Below are positions 30,312 to 42,701 of a stretch of 64,000 bases of DNA, piece after piece. This stretch comes from Coix lacryma-jobi var. lacryma-jobi (Eukaryota > Streptophyta > Magnoliopsida > Poales > Poaceae). Position 1 is the first letter of the stretch, and each line of letters starts with the position of its first letter. The notes below the pieces were generated by a model. It saw nothing but the letters and a program-made list of their open reading frames with translations, did not search any database and was not told the DNA's origin. The stretch lies in NCBI GenBank assembly GCA_009763385.1, contig CM019826.1:78239055-78303054 (forward strand). The letters run 5' to 3'. A program made the translations under genes and the position numbers.

Positions 30312-33214
30312 TGTCACACCCGGTTTTAAAAACAAAACCAGGTATACACCATATGTGAGCCCAGGAAGTCAAATCTCACATACAGCTACAAATAAAGGGT
30401 AATATCAAAAGACAATGCTCTTATATAACGTATAAACACAAAGAACATAACCTTAAAGAGCAGACAGCGGAAAGACACTCCGATCTTCAGATGGAGACAC
30501 CAACTTCACAGGGAACAACTGACTGGTTGACCACAAGCCTAAGCTTCTCCAAAGCTTAACTCTCTGAGGTGTGGGGAAAAGCAAGAGTGAGTCCATGTTG
30601 AACTCCACAAGTATAGCACCAAGTGATATAGATCCCAAGATTCATGATCAATGTAACATAAATAATGTATAGCATAGAACGGTAAATAATGAACATGTTA
30701 CCCAACAAAAGTCATAATCTTTACGTCTTCAAGGCCGCTCGTGTCCTTGAGCAAGGCTGATATATCAGTTTAATAAACTTTGCGCAAAGGTGTACACTTT
30801 CACTGCGAGACGTGAATTGCCCTTTTGCCCGAGGTGATCAGCCTCTTAACCCACTTCCAAGGAAGGTTGGCAGGGTTCACGATGAAGCCTTTCAAAGGTT
30901 CGTCTAAGAAGTTAGGGCCGCTAGGTCTTAAGGCAAGGGGATGTAGAGCCATCCTTCCAGGTGGCACAATAACACTCAGCCTATACACACGTGGACAGAA
31001 GCCGCACTATACCCGTCTCGTCAAGCGCCTTATGCGCCCTTTCGGGTAACCACTAACAAGCTAGAAAAGGTCCTCATACTGAGCTAAAGCCAGAGCCATA
31101 TAACCCCCAATAGTTGCACTGTAAATCCCGAAGATGCTCGTACAGATAATTTCTTAAGTTGCTAATAATTCATTTTTATCATTCGATGCATACATTAATT
31201 AACTAACATGATCATGATTGCGAAAAGAAAACTCGATTGCTATACTTGCCTTAACTCAAGATCCTTCTTCTGTTGACTTGTATACTTCCAAAGGTTGACT
31301 CTTGATCACGATCTCTAGATCACAAACCTCTTCTTGATTCACCAACGTACAACTCACCGACTGGACATACGATCACAGAACACCACACAAGCATCCAATA
31401 CCAATAATGCAAAGCAAAACAAAGCCTATGATTAGAACAGTACATCATTCATAAGAAAACAGGATAAAGAGTTTTGAAAACTGATCTACGGTTCGCTACG
31501 ATCACACAGACGTGAAAATCACGTTAATTGGAGCTATAACAGAAAAGATATGAACTAAACAATATTAAATATACTAATTACTAGTTTAGATTTAACTCAA
31601 ATTTTAATTACAGAAAACAATACTGAAAGTTATATAGTTAGAAAGAACTTTTTGAAATGAATCTAACACAAGTTGAACGGACTAAATCAGAGTTAAAACG
31701 AAGAAGTTATGGGCTTTTGAATCTGGTGGTAGTTTTGTAAATAAATTAAACTTCGAATTTGCAGATTTAAACAAATAAAACGAAATTTGAAAACTGGCTG
31801 GACTGCGCCTCATTTTGGTAAAAGCGCAGGGGTGTGGATGGAATTTTGTCAAGACTCATTGAACAGTGCTGATTGGAGTGCGGGTTGAGGCCCAAGAAGT
31901 TATAGGGCCCTTTTGTAAAAACTCCTGCGAAGGGGTATGGGAGGTTGGGAGCCGTCCGATCTATTTTGGATGCGCCAGATTAGATCGGAGGGAACAGGGC
32001 GGCGCAGGCAACCGGATTTGGGGCAGGCGCAGAGGCTCACGGCGGCGCCATGGTTAAGGAGCTCGGCTCCTCGCCGGAGTTCAGGAAGACGGCTTGTCCG
32101 GCGACCACGGGCTACAAGGATGGCACAGGAAGGTAGAGTACACCAAGGCGAATGCGTCTGAGCTATTGATTGCAACGGAGAATGAACGGGAGCGACGGGA
32201 GACGAGTCTTGGCGGCTCGGACATCACCGGCAAACTCGATCGGACAGTACAGCGAGAGAGAGAGAGCTCAGGCGGGGCATCAGCGTCTTCCTTACCTTCA
32301 AACGAACCTTGAAGACCGAGTCTATTTGATGGAGAAGGAGCAGAGAGGGGAACTCAACAAGGCGACGATGCTCTAGGGTTTCGGGCGGCGGCGCGAGCTC
32401 TGGCCACGATGGCGGCTAGCGTTTTAGGGTTTGGGTGGAAGCGGGGCATACAAGGGCTAGCCATTTATAGCCCGCACGACATGGCCAGGTCGGATTCGGA
32501 CGGCGCTGGAGCTTCGGGTCGAAGCAGAGTCCATGGCGGACACGACCTGAGGTGAGGGATGACACTGACAATGCGGGCCCACCTGTCATCGAGAGGAAAC
32601 GCAGGGCCCACCCGCCAGTCGGACAAGGGGAGAGGAGGGAGCTCCCGCACGGGCTTTGCCCTAGTTGGGCCACTGCGAGGGAGAAAGAAGCTGGGCCAGG
32701 CGTTTGGGCCACGGGGAAGGGGAAAGGCCGAAAGAGGGAGGGAGAGGTTCGGCCTGGAGCAGGCCTTCGGGCCAGATAGGGAGAGAGGGGTGGGATGAGG
32801 GTTTTTGTTCTTTTTCTTTTATTTCAAAACATTTCTCAAAACAAATTCAAAACCAGTTTGAAATCTTTTGAACTTTTGAATTTGATCCTTGAGAGATTTA
32901 ACAGATTTTGAAATCTTGAACTTTTCCAAACTTTTTGAAAAACAAGAAGTCTTTATTTTCAAAACCCTTTATAGAAAATTCGTTTTTCTTTAAATTGTTT
33001 TAAAACCATTTTGAGCTCAAATTTGAATTTTAGCCAAAACCACACATCACAAAAACTCAAATGCTCCAACATGAATGCACAAACATGTTTCTAAAACCCT
33101 AGATAAATTTTAATTTAGAGAAAAATTTTATTTCCCTATATTTTATGAGCACAAAAATTCATAAATAAATCATTTTAACTCTAATTTCATAAATGCAAAT
33201 TTCAGGGTGTGACA
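30312..33214 (-). mobile_element. Element I 3' LTR
   Basis: 2903 bp. Minus-strand TATA box (CTATAAAT, 32463-32470). Collinear with 35467-38356, with scattered substitutions and small indels such as a 9-bp difference near 30378 and an agag repeat difference near 32263. Confidence 0.93.
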
Positions 33215-33436
33215 AATCTACCCCCCTTAAGAGAATCTCGTCCCGAGATTCAGAAGAGACTCAGAGCATAGGAGAGAAACGAGAAAAGATCTTGATAACG
33301 CTTTTACTTCACACTTGCATACCGAGATTATCAAACCATTGATGTTTCATGATCATAACTTGTGAACAAAGATTTTCATGAAAGGATTATTACACTTGAT
33401 TATCCCAAACTTGTCTTGATCGCTAACTTGATTGGC

Positions 33437-34360
33437 TTACAACTCAAAGAGATGTGGAAACTTGATTTGTAGTCGTTCCTCGGTTTCCCACATTGCTTCT
33501 TCTTCACTTAGGTTACTCCACTGAACCTTACACACTTTAAACATTCTTCCATTAAAAGTTCTCCAAACTGTTTCTAGAATCTTGACCGGATATCCTGCGT
33601 TTGCCAGATGGTCTGGTGTATCGACTTCCACTAAAGATGTTTGCTCATCTGTGTTCTTAGCTATATACTCATCATTATCCATGATAGCATCCTTAGTCTG
33701 CATTCCATTGTACAAGTCATCAGCTTTCTCAGATTGAAGTTGACAACCGCGATACTCAATTCTTTTCCCTGACGGTGCAGTTAGAAACATTGTGCACTGA
33801 GTACCATGAATTACTCCTTTGTGCGCACACAACCATCCATTACCAAGAACCATAGGAATATCGAGTGACTCCAAAACAATGAAGGTTACGGTAAAGTTTT
33901 CCTTGTTTATGATGAGAGTGACGTTCGGGCATATCTCATCTGCCTGTATTTCTCCAACTGGGGTATGAACTATCAAGGGCCTCTTTGTTGGACACTTCAT
34001 CATCTTGTTCCTCTCTAACCACTCGACGGAGATGAAAGAGTGCGAAGCACTGGGATCAAACAGAGCAAAAGCTTGTGTTGTGCTCGCTTGAATGTAACCA
34101 CCAACCATTTTTGTAGCTCCTTGAATGTTATCCATATCCATATTGCTCAACCTTCCATTGACATAATTGCACTGTGCTCTACTTGCTTCAGTAAGCTTCT
34201 TTTTGGCCTTCCTTTTTCGCTTTCGTTGTTGTGGATTCTGACTCGGATCACTCCCATCTTGAACTTCAACATTGTTGTTTTGATAGCGCTCAGCTTCATT
34301 GTACTCGTGATCATCAGTGAGAGGTGGCATATAGGGATCCTGATTCACGGTGTGCCACAT
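33437..34360 (-). CDS. Protease-chromodomain fusion ORF, 307 aa
   Basis: Open from MWHTVNQDPY to FPHLFEL. Residues 46-56 are a Lys/Arg cluster. Residues 88-200 are a retropepsin-like (RVP_2) domain with ALFDPSASHSFI, where the usual D-x-G is D-P-S, and VLGNGWL in place of the usual LGMDWL; catalysis is doubtful. Residues about 257-307 are a chromodomain-like end (VKVQW-type block KVCKVQWSNLSEEEAMWE, then FPHLF). RT, RNase H and integrase, which normally separate these parts, are absent, and so is capsid Gag. The join lies about residues 210-255. The frame has no stop, which is notable for a deletion derivative. Whether it is expressed is unknown. Confidence 0.75.
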   Translation of the reverse strand: MWHTVNQDPYMPPLTDDHEYNEAERYQNNNVEVQDGSDPSQNPQQRKRKRKAKKKLTEASRAQCNYVNGRLSNMDMDNIQGATKMVGGYIQASTTQAFALFDPSASHSFISVEWLERNKMMKCPTKRPLIVHTPVGEIQADEICPNVTLIINKENFTVTFIVLESLDIPMVLGNGWLCAHKGVIHGTQCTMFLTAPSGKRIEYRGCQLQSEKADDLYNGMQTKDAIMDNDEYIAKNTDEQTSLVEVDTPDHLANAGYPVKILETVWRTFNGRMFKVCKVQWSNLSEEEAMWETEERLQIKFPHLFEL

Positions 34361-35451
34361 TTCCTGTCATCAGGTGACCAACAAAAGCAACATGAGCAAG
34401 GATAGATGATCATATTCATGAAGTACCATAAGAGACAACTCACAACTTCAACATCTGTTGATCAAAGCACTACCCCCCTTAAGAAAGGATCAACTAGAGA
34501 ACACAAAAGGGTAGCTTGCATATTATTTCCAGCATGTTGACAGCCATAACCAACTTCTCATATCCCGGAAAAATTCATATGCAAAGGTAAGAACAAGAAT
34601 TCCAAAATTTCTCGCGAGTAGCAAAACAGCAGTGCAGTAAAACAGCCATAACTCGAGCTCTGTTTATCCAATAAAGTTTCAGTTTACCTTTCTGGAAAAC
34701 TTATGAAATCCTATACAACTTTCATGTAGAATACTTTTCCAGATTCTGTAGTTAAGGTCGTCGAAAACAGCAAACAACAGAAACTATTCCAGATTCCAGA
34801 CAGCACGGATGTATCAACTTGTGAATTTCATAACTCCAAAACCATAACAGTTATCAGAGTGGTTCTTGTGCTCAGAGAAAGATCATAAAGTCTACTTGTG
34901 TCCATAATTGTTCCATGATTTTTGAACATCCAAAAACAGAGATAGAAGCTGACAAAGACAGACTGCTCCAGAAGGATAGGATAGAGGGAACAAAAGAAAC
35001 AGAAACCCAACCTTCTATGCATAAACCTTAAGCCTATCAACTAAACCTAAATGAGATCATGAGGAAGCCCACAAAATCATTGCACTCATTACAAAGATCC
35101 AAAACAAACATTATCATAATATCAACTCAACAGAGCAATAAAGGTTCACACTTCAAACAGTGACTGGACTTGCGCTAATATCGTCTTCTTCATATAGAGG
35201 GCAAAGATTCTAAGCTCCACTTCTGACGAAGCAAGAAGGTAGTAAGAGAAGATTTTAAAAGAGTATCAAGACAAGGAGTGAAAGGGAGAACAAGGTTTTT
35301 AAAATTAAGCAACAAGGAGAAGATGAATGACATGGGTAGAGGTACAACAGAGAAGTAAATACCAAGGTCGATAGAACAAGAGTTCTATAGCAATTTTTTA
35401 AACTTTAAAACGTCCAGTTTCTAACTAGGCTTGCGTCCTACAGTCAGCATT
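34361..35451 (-). other. Element I leader
   Basis: About 1.1 kb with no supported ORF between primer site and ORF. The Gag coding region is missing. It contains a second copy of the polypurine motif ctaccccccttaag at about 34470. Confidence 0.6.
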
Positions 35452-35463
35452 GCTCTGATACCA
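35452..35463 (-). other. tRNA-Met primer-binding site of I
   Basis: The minus strand TGGTATCAGAGC is an exact match to the tRNA-iMet complement, three bases from the LTR. Confidence 0.92.
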
Positions 35464-35466
35464 CTT

Positions 35467-38356
35467 TGTCACACCTGGTTTTAAAAACAAAACCAGGTAT
35501 ACACCATATGTGAGCCCAGGAAGTCAAATCTACAAATAAAGGGTAATATCGAAAGACAATGCTCTTATATAACGTATAAACACAAAGAACATAACCTTAA
35601 AGAGCAGACAACGGAAAGACACTCCGATCTTCAGATGGAGACACCAACTTCACAGGGAACAACTGACTGGTTGACCACAAGCCTAAGATTCTCCAAAGCT
35701 TAACTCTTTGAGGTGTGGGGAAAAGCAAGAGTGAGTCCATGTTGAACTCCACAAGTATAGCAACAAGTGATATAAATCCCAAGATTCATGATCAATGTAA
35801 CATAAATAATGAATAGCATAGAACGGTAAATAATGAACATGTTAACCAACAAAAGTCATAATCTTTACGTCTTCAAGGCCGCTCGTGTACTTGAGCAAGT
35901 CTGATATATCAGTTTAATAAACTTTGCGCAAAGGTGTACACTTTCACTGCGAGACGTGAATTGCCCTTTTGCCCGAGGTGATCAGCCTCTTAACCCACTT
36001 CCAAGGAAGGTTGGCAGGGTTCACGATGAAGCCTTTCAAAGGTTCGTCTAACAAGTTAGGGCCGCTAGGTCTTAAGGCAAGGGGATGTAGAGCCCTCCTT
36101 CCAGGTGGCACAATAACACGCAGCCTATACACACGTGGACAGAAGCCGCACTATACCCGTCTCGTCAAGCGCCTTATGCGCCCTTTCGGGTAACCACTAA
36201 CAAGCTAGAAAAGGTCCTCATACTGAGCTAAAGCCAGAGCCATATAACCCCCAACAGTTGCACTGTAAATCCTGAAGGTGCTCGTACAGATAATTTCTTA
36301 AGTTGCTAATAATTCATTTTTATCATTCGATGCATACATTAATTAAGTAACATGATCATGATTGCGAAAAGAAAACTCGATTGCTATACTTGCCTTAACT
36401 CAAGCTCCTTCTTCTGTTGACTTGTATACTTCCAAAGGTTGACTCTTGATCACGATCTCTAGATCACAAACCTCTTCTTGATTCACCAACGTACAACTCA
36501 CCGACTGGACATACGATCACAGAACACCACACAAGCATCCAATACCAATAATGCAAAGCAAAACAAAGCCTATGATTAGAACAGTACATCATTCATAAGA
36601 AAACAAGATAAAGAGTTTTGAAAACTGATCTACGGTTCGCTACGATCACACAGACGCGAAAATCACGTTAATCGGAGCTATAACGGAAAAGATATGAACT
36701 AAACAAGATTAAATATACTAATTACTAGTTTAGATTTAACTCAAATTTTAATTACAGAAAACAATACTGAAAGTTATATAGTTAGAAAGAACTTTTCGAA
36801 ACGAATCTAACGCAAGTTGAACGGACTAAATCGGAGTTAAAACGAAGAAGTTATGGGCTTTTGAATCTGGTGGTAGTTTTGTAAATAAATTAAACTTCGA
36901 ATTTGCAGATTTAAATAAATAAAACGACATTTGAAAACTGGCTGGACTGCGCCTCATTTTGGTAAAAGCGCAGGGGTGTGGATGGAATTTTGTCAAGACA
37001 CATTGAACAGTGCTAATTGGAGTGCGGGTTGAGGCCCAAGAAGTTATAGGGCCCTTTTGTAAAAACTCCTGTGAAGGGGTATGGGAGGTTGGGAGCCGTC
37101 CGATCTATTTTGGATGCGCCAGATTAGATCGGAGGGAACAGGGTGGCGCAGGCAACCGGATTTGGGGCAGGCGCAGAGGCTCACGGCGGCGCCATGGTTA
37201 AGGAGCTCGGCTCCTCGCCGGAGTTCAGGAAGATGGCTTGTCCGGCGACCACGGGCTACAAGGATGGCACAGGAAGGTAGAGTAGACCAAGGCGAATGCG
37301 TCTGAGCTATTGAATGCAACGGAGAATGAACGGGAGCGATGGGAGACGAGTTTTGGCGGCTCGGACATCACCAGCGAACTCAATCGGACAGTACAGCGAG
37401 AGAGAGAGCTCAGGCGGGGCATCAGCGTCTTCCTTACCTTCAAACGAACCTTGAAGACCGAGTCTATTTGATGGAGAAGGAGCAGAGAGGGGAACTCAAC
37501 AAGGCGACGATGCTCTAGGGTTTCCGGCGGCGGCGCAAGCTCTGGCTACAATGGCGGCTAGCGTTTTAGGGTTTGGGTGGAAGCGGGGCATACAAGGGCT
37601 AGCCTTTTATAGCCCGCAGGACGTGGCCAGGTCGGATTCGGACGGCGCTGGAGCTTCGGGTCGAAGCAGAGTCCATGGCGGACACGACCTGAGGTGAGGG
37701 ATGACACTGGCAATGCGGGCCCACCTATCATCGAGAGGAAACACAGGGCCCACCCGCCAGTCGGACAAGGGGAGAGGAGGGAGCTCCCGCACGGGCTTTG
37801 CCCTAGTTGGGCCACTGCGAGGGAGAAAGAGGCTGGTCCAGGCGTTTGGGCCACGGGGAAGGGGAAAGGCCGAAAGAGGGAGGGAGAGGTTCGGCCTGGA
37901 GCAGGCCTTCGGGCCAGATAGGGAGAGAGGGGGTGGGATGAGGGTTTTTGTTCTTTTTTTTTATTTCAAAACATTTCTCAAAACAAATTCAAAACCAGTT
38001 TGAAATCTTTTGAACTTTTGAATTTGATCCTTGAGAGATTTAACAGATTTTGAAATCTTGAACTTTTCCAAACTTTTTGAAAAACAAGAAGTCTTTATTT
38101 TCAAAACCCTTTATAGAAAATTCGTTTTTCTTTAAATTGTTTTAAAACCATTTTGAGCTCAAATTTGAATTTTAGCCAAAACCACACATCACAAAAACTC
38201 AAATGCTCCAACATGAATGCACAAACATGTTTCTAAAACCCTAGATAAATTTTAATTTAGAGAAATTTTTTATTTCCCTATATTTTATGAGCACAAAAAT
38301 TCATAAATAAATCATTTTAACTCTAATTTCAGAAATGCAAATTTCAGGGTGTGACA
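35467..38356 (-). mobile_element. Element I 5' LTR
   Basis: 2890 bp, same ends as the 3' LTR; TATA box near 37605-37611 on the minus strand. Confidence 0.93.
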
Positions 38357-39131
38357 GAGCATTAAATGCGTATTGAATAGCATAACGTTCTTCCTTGTAG
38401 TCGGCTCTCTGAGTGAGCCAATCCATAAGTACGTCCATCTTGGTTGACAGTGCACACACTTCTTCTGGAACTTCTTCAATCTGGTGACAGCGTTGTGTAG
38501 TACCTTGTTTCCAGCCCTGATTCTCAGCTATCTTATCCATTAGACATTCTACTTTTCCAAATGTGAGTGACATGAATGATCCTTCAGCAGTGACATCGAG
38601 TTGCTCTCGTGTTCTTGGTAATAATCCGTGATAAAACAGTTACATGAGCAATTCGTTCCCTATTACATGATGTGGGCATCTTAATATTTGTTCCTAAAAA
38701 TGCTCCCAAGCTTCTGGAATGGTTTCTCCTTTTTGTTGCTGAAAGTTGTAAACCTTTCCCCTTAAGATATTGATTTTGTTGATTGGGAAAAATCTTGATA
38801 GAAAGGCCTCTGAATATTTCTCCCATTTCATGTGGTCCATGTTTGCATAGAACCATAGCTTCGCTTTATCTTTCAGTGAGAAGGGAAAGAGACGAAGAAG
38901 TGTAATGTCCTGGGGAACGTCCTTGATGACGATAGTGCTTCCAATCTCCAAGAAATCTTGTAGATGAGCAGTTGCATCGTCTTCTTCCTTTCCACCTAAT
39001 GTAGTAGCTTGCACCATGTTGATAAGACTTGGCTGGAGCTTGAACTCAAGATTGTTCGTCTGGAGTGTAGGTCCGGTATGAATGTTCCTGACAATTGGAG
39101 TAGAGAACTCCAGCAGAGTCTTGTTGGCCAT
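38357..39131 (-). pseudogene. Element B gag N-terminus, broken
   Basis: Starts MANKTLLEFSTP at 39131, parallel to MANKTIREFSAP of H. The capsid block LRLFPFSLKDKAKLWFY and FLSRFFPINK is recognisable as the Ty3/gypsy retrotransposon Gag domain. A frameshift after PEAWEHF (38694) and another near 38580 break it. A third piece (VECLMDKIAENQGW) runs into the element I insertion at 38357. Non-functional. Confidence 0.85.
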
Positions 39132-39384
39132 GGCTTGACTACTGGTGTTGATCTTCCACACGGTCTAGTTGATTGTTAATTTGCAAGTGATGAGTCACAA
39201 CTGAACCTGTATCACCCTGTATATGATATAAACAAAGAAAGACAAGGGTAAGCCTGCCAAAACAGAGGTACAGGTTAATGAATGAGCAGTTGATTAATCT
39301 CCTTTGCCATGTTAGATTCCTAATAGGTTTTGTTTCCACTTTTTTGTTGGTTTCCAATTACTTCCCGGTGGCTTCCGCTGCTCA

Positions 39385-39402
39385 TCCCCGGCAACGGCAC
39401 CA
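39385..39402 (-). other. tRNA-Asp primer-binding site of B
   Basis: The plus strand TCCCCGGCAACGGCACCA differs from tRNA-Asp by one base. Confidence 0.9.
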
Positions 39403-39410
39403 GAAATGCT

Positions 39411-40970
39411 TGTTGACACTTCTTAATGCAATTGCCCATAATAAACTTTAATGAACTGATTCTAGCAAAAGCCTTCAGAAATGTAAGGGACACTCCTAGC
39501 ATCACTTAATGTCAAGTTGTCATCCCCAACATGATACTAGAAATGTAATTCATTTGTGACACTAGCTCAAAAAAGATATAAATATTTATCCGCAAGCGCA
39601 GAGATAAATATACCCATTGTAGCAGCATTTCACCCAGGTTGTCTAGGTATCGTTATTTATATTTTACCGAGGGAAAGAGTGAAGCAGGAAACAAATGGAC
39701 ATAAATGTAATTTAATGGTAGTGGAGATTACTATTCATTCATTAACTACTCACATGTCTAAACAGGGGTAAGACAAGATAAATATAAATAGTGAATAATA
39801 ATGATAATGGGAATTCTAGAGATAGAGCAAACTACATGAATCAAGTAGAGCAGTCAAAAGATTAATTAAGAGATTCGAATCCTAAGTTACTTCATATTTA
39901 CTAAGCCTAGTGATTACTCTAGTTAATATACAATCATTTAAGCTAATAAATCTATCATCCATGATCAAGGGACATTACTAAATTAGAATCAAGAACAAAG
40001 TAATGAATCCTAACTTGCAACCGCGTCCTACTAAGGTCTACACTCGGAGGGAGGACTACAAAGGACTCAACAGGATTGTCACTCCTGCGATCTACCTCTT
40101 GACCTGGAGCATAGGATGTATTCGCAGGTAAACTAGGCCTAAACACCATGTTTACACCAGTTTGGCCACTTAACTCTATCCGGAATAAAGCTAAGTACGT
40201 TACGAACATGATCATAAACTCAATCATAATCAAATCTATATTAAATATATAATTAGAATAAACTCCAAAACTGAATAAACTGAAATATATTAATGTAGCA
40301 CAAAGTCGAATAAAGATACAAATTACCGAATCTTCGACAGCGATCCGGAGACTCAGACGAAGCTTCTAGACGGATATGCCGACGAAGTTAGCCTCTACTT
40401 GAACCTAGCTAGACTAAACTCTAAACTTGAAGTAGAGCTCTAACTCTCTCTCTAGAAACCCTAATTCTACTCTTGTTGGAAGATCTGAACTTTTCTTCTC
40501 TCTGTCTCTCTGGAGGGGGGGTCAGGGGTCTGGTTATATAGCCCTGGGTGTGGAACCACGACCGTTGGATCAAACCGACTCTAGGGACGGTGGAGATGAG
40601 TCCTCAGGGTCAGTGGCTGAAGATTCCAGAAGGAGGAGGCGTGGGGCCCGGGACCCGACCGACCGGTAGGCCCACCAGACCGATCGGTCCCACTGGGCAG
40701 GGTATCGAGGTGCCCCGCCTCGTGGAGTCCTCTAGTGTCCTCTGGAGTCTTCTGGAGACTTCCTGACTTGGCGGTGGAGTAATCTACATCGGGTTCCTTC
40801 TTGGGGAAGCAATGTAGTCCTGTTTTCCTGTTTAATCCCTGGAAAATATAGAATCACCAAAACTCGTGGAATTTGTCAGTTTAAACCTCCTATTTCTATG
40901 TTAGCAATTCTTTTTGGCATTTATTCAAGTATTGTTGACGTTAAATAATGATAGTTAACAGATGTCAACA
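39411..40970 (-). mobile_element. Element B 5' LTR
   Basis: 1560 bp. TATA box about 40534-40542, GC-rich inverted pair about 40655-40690, U5 module 39588-39660. Followed on the right by the duplication GCCGC. Confidence 0.93.
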
Positions 40971-40975
40971 GCCGC

Positions 40976-41031
40976 CACCATCGCCCTTCGCCCACGCCCG
41001 CTGCTCCTCGCGGACCTAGCAGTCCGGAGAC
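40976..41031 (+). mobile_element. Solo LTR L, piece 2 of 3
   Basis: 56 bp between the insertion sites of B and J, with no recognisable terminus of its own. It ends gagac, the J target site. Confidence 0.8.
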
Positions 41032-42701
41032 TGTTGACGGTCCTTAATGTCAATATTATACCATTAACTATTGCATAGAATGATATGAAATGAACCACAA
41101 TGCATAGTTGTAGGGTTTGATTCTAACGAGTTCCACGAGTTGTGTAGTTCTCACTTGTTTGGCAGGAGCATCAATATTTCACTACATAAAAGTATCTCAA
41201 GTGATGAAACAGAGCACACCATTGCGAAGAGCTCGTCGAGAACATTGAAACGGACATATGATTTACTACATTTGGAGTCCCGATGAGAGAGTCGTTGTTA
41301 GACACGATTTGGAAGATTCTAGAACAACTCGGAACCATCACCTACCATAAGTCCAGAGACTAAACCGACAATAAGTACACAACTTTGTGAATTATTATTT
41401 ACCAGGAACTTATCTAGCAAATGGGAGAGGGAAGAATCCAACCACGACACGACTAATTGCGCAAACGGGTCAGAAAGTGGCATTACAAGACTCTAGAAGA
41501 CACGAGAAGGCAACTTGACAAAGGAGAGGCGGATTGGCCACAAAGGGGGCCGGCCGGCCTCCCCCTTGGGCCGGCCGGCCTGCTATAGTACCCAATCTCC
41601 CTCCGCTTTGTGTGACGTGTTCTAATCCAACTATACTACGTATCCGATGACGCCCAAGAGTTCTAATGTCCATCCAAGGTCAGTTTCATCCTATGGTGCA
41701 CAAAACTCGGCGTATGGATCCAACGGAGAGTTGTAAACGCAGTCTAAGATGGGTTCCTTGCCCCCTACTACATCTAGGACTATATAAGAAAGCCAAGAGG
41801 CGCCCTCAAGAGCATCTCCATCTTCATTATTCATCTCCACATCAGAAATCGTCTAGTTCTAGTTCTAGTTGTCTAGCTCATCTAGTTGTAATTAGAGATC
41901 CAATTAGAAAGAGGAGAACGAGAGATTAGAGAGGAGTTGCACTCTAATTCCGGAGGAGTCTTTAGAGATTTGGTATGCCTTTGTATCTTTTCTTATAAGA
42001 CTTATGCTTTAATATATTTATCTTCTCTAATTACTTTATCCTTTATTATATGATTAGTATAGTTGTTATATCTTGGCATGGGATCTTTGTTCGTATTAAG
42101 TGCTCTAGTTATCCTAGGTAATTAGAGTAGTAATCGATAGATTGGACATGGTGTTTAGTCTATAGGTTTCCTGTGGTTGCGCTCAATCCCACGGAATAGT
42201 TGAGGTAGCCCCAAGGGTGACAACTCTATTAGGCCTTCGTAGTCCACCACGTTCGGATTGATGTTTCATAGAGCTTTTGGCAGCCTTCTCCCAACTACCT
42301 TTTTCCAAGTCTTCTTCGAAAGTTGGAAAGGACCTGCTGCTCCAAAGTGCCAATGTTTATGACTGCTATATCTTTTCATCTTTGTTACCTTACAACCCAA
42401 GTAATAGAGAAGTATATAGGAACCTTGAACTGTCCCATTGTCCTCCCACTATAGTTATCATTGAATTATCTTTTATGTGCTTTCATTCATTATCATATCA
42501 TATATCATTCACTCCTGCTTTAGTCTATTTAGTACTCTGAGTTAGTAGATACATGATAGTGAATTATCAGATTCTTAACCCTTGCTTCCCAGTGGTAAAA
42601 TATAAATAACGATCCTGGAATACTCCCGGTAAAATGCTACAATGGTGTTCTGTGCGCTTGCGAAATCTTTCATACTCTATTTGCACTAACGAACGTCAAC
42701 A
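41032..42701 (+). mobile_element. Element J 5' LTR
   Basis: 1670 bp. GGCCGGCCGGCC words (41549-41580), TATA box TATATAAG (41781-41788), U5 module ending TGTGCGCTTGCG (42651-42662). Confidence 0.9.

Larger units (their letters stand above)
30312..38356 (-). mobile_element. Tekay-like chromovirus deletion derivative I
   Basis: LTRs 30312-33214 (3', 2903 bp) and 35467-38356 (5', 2890 bp), ends TGTCACACC...GGTGTGACA, and site duplication GAGCA at 30307-30311 and 38357-38361. The primer site TGGTATCAGAGC (minus) is at 35452-35463 and the polypurine tract (minus TTAAGGGGGGTAG) at 33219-33231. The internal region is only 2.25 kb and carries one ORF joining protease to a chromodomain. Inserted into the gag of B. 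Long LTRs, the Met primer site and the chromodomain suggest the Tekay/Del lineage. Confidence 0.93.
23911..40970 (-). mobile_element. Athila-like element B, complete but nested
   Basis: LTRs at 23911-25474 (3') and 39411-40970 (5'), site duplication GCCGC on both sides, tRNA-Asp primer site 39385-39402 and polypurine tract 25475-25490. Without inserted element I (30312-38356) it is about 9.0 kb. Coding order on the minus strand: broken gag (39131 leftward, continuing after I), protease (about 29492), then a second ORF (28155-26584). No RT, RNase H or integrase is present, so it is non-autonomous. Inserted into solo LTR L. Confidence 0.92.

Noticed and set aside
32463..32800. Host gene in the GC-rich part of the element I LTR (open frames of 60-100 codons on both strands)
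   Set aside because: The same frames recur in the other LTR at 37605-38003; they are short, overlap on both strands and lie around the LTR TATA box.
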